Assembly: GCF_937123735.1 (NCBI RefSeq)
Contig: NZ_CAKZKL010000039.1
Location: 1 to 64,000 of the forward strand
DNA length: 64,000 nt
Direction of reading: 5' to 3'
DNA from: an uncultured Lentibacter sp.
Lineage (GTDB): Bacteria > Pseudomonadota > Alphaproteobacteria > Rhodobacterales > Rhodobacteraceae
Below, piece after piece: positions 48,512 to 58,889 of this stretch. The notes beneath the pieces were generated by a model. It made no database searches. It saw nothing but the letters and a program-made list of their open reading frames with translations, and was not told the DNA's origin. The first letter of the stretch is position 1; every line of letters begins with the position of its first letter. A program made the translations under genes and the position numbers.

Positions 48512-49183
48512 TTAATCCTCAAACAGCTCGCTTTGACCTTCCTGCGCTTCCTCCGCCAGATCCTCATCGCCCGCGCCTGGCGTGGGCATCATATTTGGCG
48601 GCAGGCGGCTTTCCAGAAGCCCCGAGGCACGCAGCTCTTTGAGCCCCGGCAAGTCGCGGGCCGATTCCAACCCGAAATGATCCAGAAAATCGGCTGTCAC
48701 AACAAAAGTCACAGGCCGCCCCGGCGTCATCTTGCGCCGCCCAAAGCGGATCCACTCCATCTCCAGAAGCTGGTCAATCGTGCCGCGGCTCACGCTCACA
48801 CCGCGGATCTCCTCGATCTCCGCCCGCGTGACGGGCTGGTGATACGCGATGATCGCCAGGGTTTCGATGGCGGCCCGGCTGAGCTTGCGCACCTCCACGG
48901 TTTCTTTTTGCATCAAAAACGACAGGTCCGGTGCGGTGCGCAGCGCCCAGGCGTCGCCCACTTTGACCACCCGCACACCGCGCCCCTCATAACGCTTGCG
49001 CAAGTAAACAAGCGCCTCTGCGGCGTCACTCCCGTGGGGCATCCGCGCATTCAGCTCCGCCACAGTCACCGGCTCGGCGCTGGCAAAGAGGATCGCCTCC
49101 ACCATGCGTTCTTGCTCGGCAATCGGCGGAGCCTCAAAGAGACTTTCCTCTGTCTGATCAATGCTTTCTGCGTCGTCATTCAT
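48512..49183 (-). CDS. scpB: ScpB, segregation and condensation protein B
   Basis: A 223-aa ScpB with two winged-helix domains: MVEAILFASAEPVTVAELNARMP... and SRAAIETLAIIAYHQPVTRAEIEEIRGVSVSRGTI, the family signature, then a long acidic C-terminal tail. With ScpA and SMC it forms the condensin complex for chromosome segregation. I start it at 49183 (MNDDAESID), one base after the scpA stop. Confidence 0.95.
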   Translation of the reverse strand: MNDDAESIDQTEESLFEAPPIAEQERMVEAILFASAEPVTVAELNARMPHGSDAAEALVYLRKRYEGRGVRVVKVGDAWALRTAPDLSFLMQKETVEVRKLSRAAIETLAIIAYHQPVTRAEIEEIRGVSVSRGTIDQLLEMEWIRFGRRKMTPGRPVTFVVTADFLDHFGLESARDLPGLKELRASGLLESRLPPNMMPTPGAGDEDLAEEAQEGQSELFED

Positions 49184-49184
49184 G

Positions 49185-49997
49185 TTATTCACGGCTCTCA
49201 GCTCTGCGGCGCAACTCGATGGGCGCAAATGTTTCTGACTGGCGCAACTCCACGCGCCCTTCCTTGGCCAGCTCCAGCGAGGCGGCAAATGTCGAGGCCG
49301 TGGCGCTGCGCATGCGCGCCGCGTCCTTGTCCCAGCCCTCGGGAATATAGCTTGAAATCACCGTCCAATCGCCAGCAAAGCCGATGAGGCCGCGCATCCG
49401 CTCCAGCGCGTTTTCCAGCGTGTAAACAGCGTCACGGTCCATCACAAACGGGCGAAACTCGTCGCGCGTTCTGAGCCGCGAATACCCCTGCATGAGGTCC
49501 AGCAGCGTGGCCGTATAGCGGACGCGCTTGATCCGGGTCACATCCTCTGGCAGCCCGCGCGCAAAAAAGTCGCGCCCCAGCCGGTCACGCGCCATGAGCC
49601 GCGCCGCCACATCGCGCATGGCCTGCAAGCGCTCAAGCTGAAACGCCAGATGCGCCGCAAGCTCCTCGCCGCTTGGCCCCTCCTCGCTCGGGTCCGGCGG
49701 CAAGAGCAACCGCGATTTGAGAAAAGCCAGCCATGCCGCCATCACAAGGTAATCCGCCGCCAACTCGATCCGCAGGCTCTTGGCGCGCTCCACAAAGGCC
49801 AGATACTGCCGCGCCAGTTGCAAAATGCTGATCTTGGTGAGATCCACCTTCTGCGTGCGCCCCAGCGTCAGCAGAACATCAAGCGGCCCCTCAAAGCCGT
49901 CAACATCAATAATCAGCGCCTCGGCGTCGAGCCGCTCGGCAACACTCAGGGGTTTTTGGTCTTCTTCAAAGTCATCAGCTGGCATAGACGCGCCCAT
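49185..49997 (-). CDS. scpA: ScpA, segregation and condensation protein A
   Basis: A 270-aa ScpA kleisin: FEGPLDVLLTLGRTQKVDLTKISILQLARQYL at the N-terminus and a helical C-terminus (RSATASTFAASLELAKEGRVEL) that binds SMC. It bridges the SMC heads. The start at 49997 is plausible, but 49985 (MPADDFEED) is equally possible; either overlaps the nagZ 3' end. Translational coupling with nagZ is likely. Confidence 0.94.
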   Translation of the reverse strand: MGASMPADDFEEDQKPLSVAERLDAEALIIDVDGFEGPLDVLLTLGRTQKVDLTKISILQLARQYLAFVERAKSLRIELAADYLVMAAWLAFLKSRLLLPPDPSEEGPSGEELAAHLAFQLERLQAMRDVAARLMARDRLGRDFFARGLPEDVTRIKRVRYTATLLDLMQGYSRLRTRDEFRPFVMDRDAVYTLENALERMRGLIGFAGDWTVISSYIPEGWDKDAARMRSATASTFAASLELAKEGRVELRQSETFAPIELRRRAESRE

Positions 49998-50985
49998 TCA
50001 AAAGCGCCTCAAGCTCGGCTTCCAGCGCCGAAATGTCAACATCCGAGGGCGTGATCCGCTGGCTCAGGGCCTTTTCAGCCCGCGCCTGCGCCGTTTCGCT
50101 CATCTCGCCCGCCGCTTCGGCCACAGCCCTGCGCTCGGCCAGCGTGCCGTTGCAATGCAGGATCACATCACAGCCCGCTGCCAGTGCGGCGCGGCTCAGA
50201 TCCCCCAAATCGCCCTGAAGCGCCTTCATCGAGATGTCATCGGTCATGATCAGCCCGTCAAAGCCAAGCTCATCGCGGATCAATTCCATCACCGTCTTGC
50301 TCAGCGTCGCGGGGGCCTCGTCAATCTGCGGATAGCGGATGTGCGCGGTCATCCCCATTGGCATGTCATTCAGCGCCAAAAAAGGCGCGCCATCGCTGGC
50401 AATCAGCTCTTCGCGGCTGACATCAACACTGGGCAGCTCGAAATGGCTGTCCGCCACCGCCCGCCCATGGCCGGGGATATGCTTGGCCACAGGCAGCACA
50501 CCGCCGTCCAGCATCGCTTCCGCCGCCGCACGGCCAAGTGCCGAAATGCTTTCAATATCAGCCCCATAACAGCGGTTCTTCAGAAAGTCATGGGTCTCCG
50601 GAAAGGCGATATCGAGCATCGGCGCACAATTGCTGTCGATCCCACACTGGCGCAGCTCATGGGCAATCAGCCGAAAGCGCAGATAAAAGCTGCGCGCGGC
50701 CTCTGTCCCGGCGCGCTGCGCTTGCTCAAGCGGCGGCAGCCAAGCGCGCCACTCTGGCGCAGACAATCGCTGCACGCGCCCGCCCTCCTGATCAATGGTG
50801 ATCGGGGCTTCGCGCCCCACAGCGTCGCGCATCTGGTCGCAAAGCCGGTTTATTTGCGCCGCGCTCTCAATATTGCGCGCAAACAAGATAAACCCAAAGG
50901 GGTTCACATCCCGAAAAAACGCCCGCTCATTCGCGCTCAGCACAAGCCCCTCAGCATCCAAGATGGTGGCCCCGTAGCGCCTCAC
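49975..50985 (-). CDS. nagZ: Beta-N-acetylhexosaminidase NagZ
   Basis: A 336-aa glycoside hydrolase family 3 enzyme in peptidoglycan recycling. The signature LPVAKHIPGHGRAVADSHFELP contains the conserved KH(F/I)PGHG, and the catalytic aspartate is in GLIMTDDISMKA. I use the GTG start at 50985, because it overlaps the TGA of the upstream gene (GTGA). An ATG at 51036 would give an N-terminal stretch of foreign composition. Confidence 0.94.
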   Translation of the reverse strand: MRRYGATILDAEGLVLSANERAFFRDVNPFGFILFARNIESAAQINRLCDQMRDAVGREAPITIDQEGGRVQRLSAPEWRAWLPPLEQAQRAGTEAARSFYLRFRLIAHELRQCGIDSNCAPMLDIAFPETHDFLKNRCYGADIESISALGRAAAEAMLDGGVLPVAKHIPGHGRAVADSHFELPSVDVSREELIASDGAPFLALNDMPMGMTAHIRYPQIDEAPATLSKTVMELIRDELGFDGLIMTDDISMKALQGDLGDLSRAALAAGCDVILHCNGTLAERRAVAEAAGEMSETAQARAEKALSQRITPSDVDISALEAELEALLNGRVYAS

Positions 50986-51989
50986 TTGCTGGCCACCGAA
51001 ATGCAATCGGCCCGCTCGGCCAGGAGAGCGGCACAAAAGCGGCGCGAATCTGCAAGATCTGCAAAGCCCTGGGCGCGCAGCCTAAAAAAGACCCGCCCGC
51101 CGCTCTCTGCGCGCTGCACCACAGGCGATTTGCCTTCAAAGTAGGCTTCAAACCGCTTGCTCAGCCGTGTCCACTCCCGCTGGGCCACTTCGGCGCTGTC
51201 ATAGGCCCCCAGCTGCACAAGCCGCGTGCCCACAGGCAGGCGCTCAGAGGCGACATCCACCAAAGCAGCTTCAATGGCCGCAGCCACCACAGGGGCGCGC
51301 GCGCGGCTTGCGTTCGCGCGTTTGGGCCGCAATTGCGGGCGCAACGAGCGAATGACAACCGGTTGTGCCTGTGCCGCAGCTTCGGTTGCGGGCGTTGTCA
51401 GCGCAGCAAGCTCTAAATCCTGCTCCGTCACATCCTCTTGGGGGGCTGCCTCCTCGCTCGGAACCACGGGGCTAACCGCCGCTTCCGTGGCGTCAGGCAT
51501 GAGCAGAGGTGCCTCGCCTTCGGCGAGTTTTTCCACCAGCGCGCGCACCGAGCTGATCTGCGCACTCACCGGCTCCTCCTCTATGCTGCCCTCCTCGGGC
51601 AGGAGCGCCACCGAAGGCGCAGCCACCACCACAGACGGCGCAAGCGCGCCCGCCAATGGCTGGTCTTCCTCCAAAAGGCTCACCGGCGCAGGTGCCAATA
51701 CCAGACGGTCGGCGGGCTTCTCGGCACCGCCCTGCGCCATCACCTCATTGACTGACAACCCCTGGTGCGCCGCCGTCACCCCCCCCGGCGTTTTCGGAGC
51801 CACCCGCATGGGCCCGTCCGCGGCAGCAGAAACAACCGGCACGCCCCCCGCATCGCGCGAGAGCACACCATAGCCCCAGATGCCGATCCCCACGACCAGC
51901 CCAAAAGACACAGCCGCACCGGCGTAATGGGTCAAACTTGACAGGGACCGCGTGTGCGCGCCTGTGCCACCAGGTGGAGTTTGTGCCAT
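50982..51989 (-). CDS. SPOR-domain membrane protein
   Basis: A 335-aa protein: short cytoplasmic N-terminus (MAQTPPGGTGAHTRS), one transmembrane segment (about residues 22-40), a long low-complexity proline/alanine/glutamate-rich periplasmic linker, and a C-terminal SPOR domain (about 255-335; LVQLGAYDSAEVAQREWTRL). SPOR domains bind denuded peptidoglycan at the septum. It precedes nagZ by a 4-base overlap. The start 51989 has GAGGCAC upstream; earlier frames are not protein-like. Confidence 0.86.
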   Translation of the reverse strand: MAQTPPGGTGAHTRSLSSLTHYAGAAVSFGLVVGIGIWGYGVLSRDAGGVPVVSAAADGPMRVAPKTPGGVTAAHQGLSVNEVMAQGGAEKPADRLVLAPAPVSLLEEDQPLAGALAPSVVVAAPSVALLPEEGSIEEEPVSAQISSVRALVEKLAEGEAPLLMPDATEAAVSPVVPSEEAAPQEDVTEQDLELAALTTPATEAAAQAQPVVIRSLRPQLRPKRANASRARAPVVAAAIEAALVDVASERLPVGTRLVQLGAYDSAEVAQREWTRLSKRFEAYFEGKSPVVQRAESGGRVFFRLRAQGFADLADSRRFCAALLAERADCISVASK

Positions 51990-52059
51990 ACAGTGCCTCG
52001 TCTTCCTAAGCGTCGCACAAAGCGTCGCTGTTGCCTGCTCAAACCGCTTGTCACATTTT

Positions 52060-53235
52060 TCAGGTGATTTCATCCAGCGGCGTTGCCCCAAGAATAGCAA
52101 AACCACGCGAGAACACAACTTCACAAGCACCAATAACCGCAGGGCAAATGGCTTTTTCGCCACGCTTTTGAGCCGCCTGCCGCGCGGCCAGAAGCATCTG
52201 CGCCACTTGGGCCAGAAATTGTCCAAGCCGGTGGGGCTCCGCGCGCCTGTTCGCCAAGTCCAGCACCTGTGGAAAATACGCCAGATGCAAGGCCAGCCTG
52301 CGTTGCTCAGAGGGCCACGGCCCCTCTGCCCCGGCGTGCTGCGATGCAGCTGCCAGCCCCGCCAGTTTTGACGCCGCATATTGCATCACAAAAGCCGGGT
52401 TGCCCTGATCGGGGCGCAAATAAGGTTTCTGGGTCACATCCAGTGCAGCCTCTGGGCGGTGAGCCAGAACATACAGGCGCGCAAGCTGCTCTTGCGGCGG
52501 CAAGAGCGGCGGCCCCATGGCCATCGCGCCGAGCGCCTTGCAACGCAAGTCAGGCGCATCTTGCCCCAATAGGGCCTCAAACAGCCCCGGCCGAAACTTG
52601 GCCCCCCGGCTGGCAAAAAAGATCACCTCTTGCGCCCCGCCGAGCGCGGCTTGAAGGCGCGCGCCATCTTGGCAAAGTTGCGCCCACTCCGCCGGGCTGG
52701 CCGCCCCAAAGGCCTTGCCTGGGCCCACAAGCCGGGCCAAAGGCGCTTCCATGGCCTCTGGCGCCACATCCGCCGGCTGCGCCACAAACTGCGCTGTTGC
52801 ACCGCTTTGCGCAGCCAAGCGCGCAACCGCTTGCGCACTCCAGAGCTGGCGGTTTTCCTGCGGGTTTTGACAGAGGCACAATAAGGGCCGCGCGGCTTTT
52901 GGCTTATGCGGGGCAAGCGCGTCGGGCCGCAGCCCTGCGTGCAGAGCCGTTTGGCTGAGGGTGAGGTTGACAAACCCGCTCCCCGCCACCTGCGCGCCCT
53001 CTACCATCTCGCACGAAAGCAAGGCTTGCGCCAAGTGCTCTGCCAGCGCGCGGGGGGGCAGGCCCAGCTCACGGGCCGCCCGCAGCGCCGCCGTCACGCA
53101 AACATCTCCGTGCAGCGCATCTTTGGCCGGCACCGCCGCGCTGACATCAAGGCCAGCCGCGTGCTGCCCCGCAATATCGCCCAAAGCCGCACAAACGGCG
53201 GCGTCAATCTGCTCATATAGCCCCAAGCGCGACAT
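52060..53235 (-). CDS. ArgS-like pseudoenzyme (arginyl-tRNA synthetase relic)
   Basis: A 391-aa protein. Residues 1-98 match the ArgS N-terminal domain (ALHGDVCVTAALRAARELGL, GSGFVNLTLSQ). Residues about 268-391 match the DALR anticodon-binding domain (FVMQYAASKLAGL, FPQVLDLANRRAEPHRLGQF, FAILGATPLDEI). The middle is shortened to about 170 residues. The HIGH position reads QLWS within NPQENRQLWSAQAVARL, and KMSKS is replaced by GPPLLPP, so aminoacylation is very unlikely. The gene lies where argS stands in many alphaproteobacteria. An intact argS must lie elsewhere. Confidence 0.8.
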   Translation of the reverse strand: MSRLGLYEQIDAAVCAALGDIAGQHAAGLDVSAAVPAKDALHGDVCVTAALRAARELGLPPRALAEHLAQALLSCEMVEGAQVAGSGFVNLTLSQTALHAGLRPDALAPHKPKAARPLLCLCQNPQENRQLWSAQAVARLAAQSGATAQFVAQPADVAPEAMEAPLARLVGPGKAFGAASPAEWAQLCQDGARLQAALGGAQEVIFFASRGAKFRPGLFEALLGQDAPDLRCKALGAMAMGPPLLPPQEQLARLYVLAHRPEAALDVTQKPYLRPDQGNPAFVMQYAASKLAGLAAASQHAGAEGPWPSEQRRLALHLAYFPQVLDLANRRAEPHRLGQFLAQVAQMLLAARQAAQKRGEKAICPAVIGACEVVFSRGFAILGATPLDEIT

Positions 53236-53318
53236 AAATGCACCCTGCCCCTTATTCTGACTGGTATTTCGTATGCGCGCGGTATATCGGCCCTCAACGA
53301 ACAACCCAAGGACATATC

Positions 53319-55136
53319 ATGGACCTGCGCAATATCGCCATCATCGCCCACGTTGACCACGGCAAAACAACGCTCGTGGACGAGCTTCTGAAACAGTCCG
53401 GTGCCTTCCGCGCCAATCAGGACGTGGCCGAGCGCGCGATGGACAGCAACGACATCGAGCGCGAGCGCGGCATCACCATTTTTGCCAAACCCACCTCTGT
53501 GGAATGGAAAGGCAAGCGCATCAACATCGTGGACACCCCCGGCCACGCCGATTTCGGCGGTGAAGTCGAGCGTATCCTGAGCATGGTGGATGGTGTCGTC
53601 CTGCTGGTGGATGCCGCAGAAGGCCCCATGCCCCAAACCAAATTCGTGACCTCAAAAGCACTGGCGCTGGGTCTGCGCCCCATCGTTGTGCTCAACAAGG
53701 TCGACAAAACCGATGCCGAGCCCGACCGCGCGCTGGATGAATGCTTTGATCTCTTCGCCTCTCTGGATGCGGATGACGACCAGCTTGATTTCCCGCATAT
53801 GTATGCCTCCGGCCGCTCCGGCTGGGCCGATCACGAGCTGGACGGCCCACGAAAAGACCTCACGGCCCTGTTTGATCTCATCGTCAATCACGTTCCCGCC
53901 CCCAAGCAGGTGGCGCGCCAGGGCGAAGACTTCAGCATGTTGGCCACCACTTTGGGCGCCGATGCCTTTGTGGGCCGCGTTCTGACAGGTCGCGTGGAAA
54001 GCGGCACGCTCAAGGTGGGCGCAACCGTGCAGGCGCTCAGCCGCATCGGCCAAAAGATCGAGCAATTCCGGGTCACCAAAATTCAGGCCTTCCGTGGCCT
54101 CGCCCAGCAAGACATCGAAGAGGCCCAAGCGGGTGACATCGTCTCCATCGCCGGCATGTCCAAGGCCACCGTGGCCGACACCATCTGCGCTCTCGCGGTT
54201 GACACAGCGCTGCCCGCACAGCCGATTGATCCGCCCACCATCACTGTGACCTTCGGCATCAACGACAGCCCGCTTGCAGGGCGCGAAGGCAAAAAGGTCC
54301 AGAGCCGTGTTATTCGTGACCGCCTGATGAAAGAGGCCGAGAGCAACGTTGCCATCAAAGTCACCGACACCCCCGGTGGCGAGGCTTTCGAGGTGGCGGG
54401 CCGGGGCGAGCTTCAAATGGGCGTTCTGATCGAAAACATGCGCCGCGAAGGCTTTGAGCTGGGCATCTCCCGCCCCAAAGTGCTCCTACGCGAGGAAAAT
54501 GGCCAAACATTGGAGCCAATCGAGGAAGCCACCATTGACGTGGATGATGAATACTCTGGCGTTGTCATCGAAAAGCTGACAGGCGGCCGCAAGGGCGATC
54601 TCGTTGAAATGCGCCCCGCCGGCGCGGGCAAAACCCGCATCATCGCCCATGTGCCCTCGCGCGGCCTGATCGGCTATCACGGTGAATTCCTCACCGACAC
54701 GCGCGGCACCGGTGTCTTGAACCGTGTGTTCCATGGCTGGGCGCCGCACAAAGGCCCGATGCCAGGCCGGCGCGCGGGCGTTCTGATCTCGATGGAAGCG
54801 GGCGAGGCCGTGGCCTATGCGCTCTGGAACCTGGAAGACCGTGGCAAGATGTTCATCGGTGCACAAACCAAGATCTATCAAGGCATGATCATCGGCGAAC
54901 ACAGCCGCGAGAACGACCTTGAGGTCAATCCGCTCAAAGGCAAAAAGCTCACCAACGTGCGCGCTTCCGGCACCGACGAGGCCGTGCGCCTGACAACCCC
55001 GATCACGCTGAGCCTGGAAGAGGCGATTGCCTATATCAACGATGACGAGCTCGTGGAAGTCACGCCTGAGAGCATCCGCCTGCGCAAGCGCCACCTCGAC
55101 CCACACGAGCGCAAACGCGCTTCAAAACAGCTCTAG
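53319..55136 (+). CDS. typA: BipA/TypA translational GTPase
   Basis: A 605-aa GTPase of the EF-G-like BipA family. Walker [10 protein letters not shown], switch [16 protein letters not shown], and [10 protein letters not shown] (G4) are present, and the C-terminal BipA domain ends about [23 protein letters not shown]. BipA acts on 70S or 50S in stress and cold growth. I start it at 53319 (MDLRNIAII) with CAAGGACAT upstream; an ATG at 53238 gives unlikely residues. A terminator follows. Confidence 0.97.
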   Translation: MDLRNIAIIAHVDHGKTTLVDELLKQSGAFRANQDVAERAMDSNDIERERGITIFAKPTSVEWKGKRINIVDTPGHADFGGEVERILSMVDGVVLLVDAAEGPMPQTKFVTSKALALGLRPIVVLNKVDKTDAEPDRALDECFDLFASLDADDDQLDFPHMYASGRSGWADHELDGPRKDLTALFDLIVNHVPAPKQVARQGEDFSMLATTLGADAFVGRVLTGRVESGTLKVGATVQALSRIGQKIEQFRVTKIQAFRGLAQQDIEEAQAGDIVSIAGMSKATVADTICALAVDTALPAQPIDPPTITVTFGINDSPLAGREGKKVQSRVIRDRLMKEAESNVAIKVTDTPGGEAFEVAGRGELQMGVLIENMRREGFELGISRPKVLLREENGQTLEPIEEATIDVDDEYSGVVIEKLTGGRKGDLVEMRPAGAGKTRIIAHVPSRGLIGYHGEFLTDTRGTGVLNRVFHGWAPHKGPMPGRRAGVLISMEAGEAVAYALWNLEDRGKMFIGAQTKIYQGMIIGEHSRENDLEVNPLKGKKLTNVRASGTDEAVRLTTPITLSLEEAIAYINDDELVEVTPESIRLRKRHLDPHERKRASKQL

Positions 55137-55140
55137 AACG

Positions 55141-55174
55141 AAAAACCCCGCTCAAACGAGCGGGGTTGTTTTTC
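55141..55174 (+). terminator. bipA terminator
   Basis: CCCCGCTC (55146-55153), loop AAAC, GAGCGGGG (55158-55165), then TTGTTTTT. The preceding AAAAA gives potential both ways. Confidence 0.92.
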
Positions 55175-55178
55175 TTGG

Positions 55179-55240
55179 CCCGTAGGGTGCGCATTCACTG
55201 CGCACCACTTGCCCCGTAGGGTGCGCATTCATTGCGCACC
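55179..55240. repeat. Two tandem GTAGGGTGCGCA palindromic repeats
   Basis: Two near-identical units (CCCGTAGGGTGCGCATTCA, then C/T, then TGCGCACC) start at 55179 and 55213, 34 bases apart. Each forms a GGTGCGCA/TGCGCACC stem with a short loop. A third copy lies at 39106-39132. They behave as a REP-like intergenic repeat. Confidence 0.85.
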
Positions 55241-55250
55241 CCACAGCGCC

Positions 55251-55808
55251 TCACTCTGGCGGCGCGATCAGAATGCGCCCTGTCACCGCAAGCTGGCCCT
55301 TTTGCATCTCCACCACGATCATCTCGCCCGATTGCGGAAAAATTCCCGTCAAAGCCGTGATGTTGACCTGATGGGTCACAAGCATCCGCCGCCCCTTGCT
55401 TTGCGAAAGCCGTGAAAGCGTGGCCGCGGTCTGGCCCAGCCGGTCGCCTTGCCCGCCAAAAAACGAGTTGAGCGACGGCTCCACCTGCACAGCCCCAAGC
55501 CCCAAAAGCGTGGCCGTGTGCTGACAACGGCACCATGCGCTGCTCCATATCTTGTCAAAAACCACGCCCCGCGCGCGCAGCTCTGCGCCAATCGTCTCGG
55601 CCTGGGCGCGCCCGGCGCGGCTCAGGTTGCGCTGCGTGTTGCAGTCCTCAAGCCGAAACCCCGCAGGGTCTCCGCCCCCCGGCGCAAGCGCATGGCGCAT
55701 AAGCACAATGGCGTCAGGCGCCTCAAGCGCCTCCCAGCCCTGCGCCGCGCTCTGTGCTGGCACAAACCAGCTCAGCGCCGCCAAAAAAGCCGGGATAAGC
55801 CACTTCAT
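55251..55808 (-). CDS. Exported histidine phosphatase-family protein
   Basis: A 185-aa protein with an N-terminal signal peptide (MKWLIPAFLAALSWFVPAQSAAQ). It is followed by a histidine-phosphatase domain: AIVLMRHALAPGG (RH motif), IWSSAWCRCQHTAT and VTHQVNITALTG (second histidine). The substrate is unknown; periplasmic location is inferred from the signal. The stop lies 10 bases after the tandem repeats and the start overlaps the next gene by 4 bases. Confidence 0.85.
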   Translation of the reverse strand: MKWLIPAFLAALSWFVPAQSAAQGWEALEAPDAIVLMRHALAPGGGDPAGFRLEDCNTQRNLSRAGRAQAETIGAELRARGVVFDKIWSSAWCRCQHTATLLGLGAVQVEPSLNSFFGGQGDRLGQTAATLSRLSQSKGRRMLVTHQVNITALTGIFPQSGEMIVVEMQKGQLAVTGRILIAPPE

Positions 55809-56092
55809 TCGCTGGTTTCAACCACCATCAACTCGCGCTCTGAGGCCCCTTTGGCAAAGGCCAGCGCCGCTTGGTAGGCGTCCGAGTGATAGCAGGCCAC
55901 CGCCGCTTCCAACGAGGGGAAGCGCGCCACCACATTGCGCGGCCGCTCCTTGCCTTCCAGCTGCACAAACCGCGCGCCACGGGCGATAAACTCGCCACCA
56001 TGCGCCGCAATCGCCGGACCGGCCCCTTCGGCATATTTTGCGTAGGCTTCCGGCTCTGTCACCGTCACATGTGCAATCCAAAGTGCTGGCAT
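55805..56092 (-). CDS. DUF1330-family protein
   Basis: A 95-aa ferredoxin-like-fold protein of DUF1330: ALWIAHVTVTEPEAYAKYAEG, a central arginine/glycine stretch and FPSLEAAVACYHSDAYQAAL. The function is not known. It overlaps the phosphatase gene by 4 bases and directly follows alaS, so it is translated in that unit. Confidence 0.82.
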   Translation of the reverse strand: MPALWIAHVTVTEPEAYAKYAEGAGPAIAAHGGEFIARGARFVQLEGKERPRNVVARFPSLEAAVACYHSDAYQAALAFAKGASERELMVVETSE

Positions 56093-58765
56093 TTATCCCT
56101 CCAAAACTGTTTTGGCCGCCGCAATCGCGGCCTCTGCCTTGCGCGCATCCGCGCCACCGCCCTGGGCCATATCAGGACGCCCACCGCCGCCCTTGCCGCC
56201 CAGTTCGGGCACGGCCGCCTTGACAAGGTCAACCGCCGAGACACGCGCAGTGAGATCCTCTGTCACGCCCGCCGCCACAGCCGCCTTGCCGCCCGTATCG
56301 GCAATGAGCAACACAGCCCCCGAGCCGATCCGGCTCTTGTGCGCGTCGATCAGGGCGGGCAGATCCTTGCCAGACACCCCCGAAAGCACTTGAGCAATCA
56401 GCTTTATCCCATTGATTTCTATGGCCTCTGCGCTTTCGCCATCGGCGCCACCGCCCATCGCAAGGTCGCGTTTGAGCTGCGCCACCTCATTGGCCAAGGC
56501 CCGGCGCTCCTCAAGCAGCGCTTTCACACGCGCAGGCACCTCGGCCACAGGGGCCTTCAGCTCCGCCGCCAGCTCTGCCATCCGCGCATCCTGCGCCGTC
56601 AGATACTCAAAGGCCGCCTGCCCCGTCAGCGCCTCGATCCGGCGCACACCCGCGCTGGAGGCCGATTCTGAGAGCAGCACAAACAAGCCGATGTCCCCGG
56701 TCTGGCCCACATGGGTGCCGCCACAAAGCTCGATGGAATATGTATGCCCATCGCTGCCCTTGCCTGAGCCTGCGGCATGACCCATCGAGACAACGCGCAC
56801 CTCATCGCCATATTTCTCGCCAAAGAGCGCCTGTGCGCCCAGCTCGCGCGCCTCATCCGGCGTCATCACGCGCGTTTCCACAGGCGCATTCTGGCGGATA
56901 TAGCCGTTCACTTCGGCTTCAACGGCCTTGATCTGGTCAAGCTCCAGCGCTTTGGAGTGGCTGAAATCAAACCGCAGACGCTCTGCCGCATTGAGCGAGC
57001 CGCGCTGCGCCACATGGTCTCCAAGTGCGGCGCGCAGGGCTTCATGCAGCAAATGCGTGGCCGAGTGATTGGCCCGGATCGCACTGCGCCGCCCATGATC
57101 AACCTCAAGCGCCACCGTGTCGCCCACGCCCAAACCGCCATCACCGGCCACAATCTTGTGGCCAAACAGCTTGCCATCCGCATGTTTGCGCGTGTCGCTC
57201 ACCACGCTCACCTGCGCCATGTTCTCGAGCCGGCGCAGCCACCCGCTGTCACCCACCTGTCCGCCGGATTCGCCGTAAAACGGCGTCTGGTTGAGCACAA
57301 CCCAGCCCTCTTGGCCAGCCTCAAGCCGCGTGGCGCGCGCGCCATCGGCCACAAGCGCCAGAACCTGCCCCTCGGCCACTTCCGTGTCATAGCCCAGAAA
57401 TTCCGTCGCCCCCGCCTCATCGGCAATGTCAAACCAGACCGCAGCATCAGACGCATCACCTGAGCCAGACCAGGCCGCGCGCGCCTTGGCTTTCTGCGCG
57501 TCCATCGCGGCTTCAAAGCCCGCAACATCCACTTCGCGGCCCTTTTCGCGCAGCGCATCCTGCGTGAGATCCAAAGGAAATCCAAAGGTGTCATAGAGCT
57601 TGAACGCCGCTGCGCCCGAAAGTGCCGCGCCCTCGCCAAGCCCGTCCAGCTCGTCGTCCAACAGCTTCAAGCCGCGCTCCAGCGTCTGCTTGAAACGGGT
57701 CTCTTCAAGCAGGAACGTCTCTTCAATCAACGCCTGTGCGCGGCCCAGTTCGCCGTAAGCCGCGCCCATCTGGCGCACAAGTGCCGGCACAAGCTGGTGC
57801 ATCACAGGGTCCTTGGCCCCCAGCAAATGGGCATGACGCATCGCACGGCGCATGATGCGGCGCAAAACATAGCCGCGCCCGTCGTTTGAGGGCATCACCC
57901 CATCCGCCACCAAAAACGCCGTCGAGCGCAGATGGTCGGCAATCACCCGATGGTGCACATTCTGCGCGCCATATGGGTCCACACCCGTCGCCTGCGCAGA
58001 GGCTTCAATCAGCGCCTTGAACAGGTCGGTGTCATAGTTGTCATGGCTGCCCTGCAACAGCGCGCCGATCCGCTCAAGCCCCATGCCGGTGTCAATCGAC
58101 TGCATGTCCAGGTCGCGCATCGAGCCGTCTTCAAACTGCTCGTTCTGCATGAACACCACGTTCCAGATCTCGATGAAGCGGTCACCATCTTCTTCCGGGC
58201 TGCCGGGAGGCCCACCCCAGATATGTGCACCGTGGTCATAGAAAATCTCGGTGCAAGGCCCGCAGGGGCCTGTTGGGCCCATCTGCCAGTAGTTGTCTGA
58301 TGTCGCAATCCGTATGATCCGCTCTTCGGGCACCCCGAGCTTCTTCCAAATGTTAAAGGCCTCATCATCGGTGTGATACACCGTGACAGTAAGCCTGTCC
58401 TTGTCGATGCCGAAAACCTCTGTCACCAGCTCCCAGGCATAGGCGATCGCCTCTTCCTTGAAGTAGTTTCCAAAGCTGAAATTGCCCAACATCTCGAAAA
58501 ACGTGTGGTGGCGCGCCGTGTAGCCCACATTGTCCAGATCATTGTGCTTGCCGCCTGCGCGGACACATTTCTGGGCTGTGGTCGCGCGGTTGTAGTCGCG
58601 CGTCTCAACGCCCGTGAAAAGGTTTTTGAACTGCACCATCCCCGAGTTGACGAACATGAGCGTCGGATCATTGCGCGGCACAAGCGGGCTTGAAGGGACA
58701 ATCTCGTGACCCTGTTTTGCGAAGTAATCGAGAAAGGTAGAGCGGATTTCGTTGAGGCTTGCCAT
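56093..58765 (-). CDS. alaS: Alanyl-tRNA synthetase
   Basis: An 890-aa AlaS. The catalytic core has [15 protein letters not shown] (class II), [21 protein letters not shown] and the HxxxH editing motif [13 protein letters not shown], with the cysteine of the zinc site in [16 protein letters not shown]. The C-terminal C-Ala domain follows ([20 protein letters not shown]). It charges tRNA-Ala and edits Ser/Gly. It ends 1 base before the DUF1330 gene. Confidence 0.98.
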   Translation of the reverse strand: MASLNEIRSTFLDYFAKQGHEIVPSSPLVPRNDPTLMFVNSGMVQFKNLFTGVETRDYNRATTAQKCVRAGGKHNDLDNVGYTARHHTFFEMLGNFSFGNYFKEEAIAYAWELVTEVFGIDKDRLTVTVYHTDDEAFNIWKKLGVPEERIIRIATSDNYWQMGPTGPCGPCTEIFYDHGAHIWGGPPGSPEEDGDRFIEIWNVVFMQNEQFEDGSMRDLDMQSIDTGMGLERIGALLQGSHDNYDTDLFKALIEASAQATGVDPYGAQNVHHRVIADHLRSTAFLVADGVMPSNDGRGYVLRRIMRRAMRHAHLLGAKDPVMHQLVPALVRQMGAAYGELGRAQALIEETFLLEETRFKQTLERGLKLLDDELDGLGEGAALSGAAAFKLYDTFGFPLDLTQDALREKGREVDVAGFEAAMDAQKAKARAAWSGSGDASDAAVWFDIADEAGATEFLGYDTEVAEGQVLALVADGARATRLEAGQEGWVVLNQTPFYGESGGQVGDSGWLRRLENMAQVSVVSDTRKHADGKLFGHKIVAGDGGLGVGDTVALEVDHGRRSAIRANHSATHLLHEALRAALGDHVAQRGSLNAAERLRFDFSHSKALELDQIKAVEAEVNGYIRQNAPVETRVMTPDEARELGAQALFGEKYGDEVRVVSMGHAAGSGKGSDGHTYSIELCGGTHVGQTGDIGLFVLLSESASSAGVRRIEALTGQAAFEYLTAQDARMAELAAELKAPVAEVPARVKALLEERRALANEVAQLKRDLAMGGGADGESAEAIEINGIKLIAQVLSGVSGKDLPALIDAHKSRIGSGAVLLIADTGGKAAVAAGVTEDLTARVSAVDLVKAAVPELGGKGGGGRPDMAQGGGADARKAEAAIAAAKTVLEG

Positions 58766-58836
58766 GAGAGAGTGAGGTTCCAGCTTGATGTGACCCGTCA
58801 GGGTTTAGCCGCCCCACCCGCGCATGTCTACATGAC

Positions 58837-58867
58837 AAAAGCGCCGGTGCCAAAACGGCCCCGGCGC
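58837..58867 (-). terminator. recA terminator
   Basis: On the minus strand GCGCCGGGGCC, loop GTTTT, GGCACCGGCGC (one mismatch) is followed by TTTT. It lies 20 bases past the recA stop and before alaS. It may also work in the other direction, where TTTCTTT follows. Confidence 0.7.
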
Positions 58868-58889
58868 TTTCTTTGTGCGGCTTTTGTGC

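Noticed and set aside
52434..53260. Several overlapping frames within the ArgS-like gene as separate genes or a frameshifted argS
   Set aside because: One continuous frame keeps both terminal ArgS domains; other frames have no such similarity, so no frameshift is needed.
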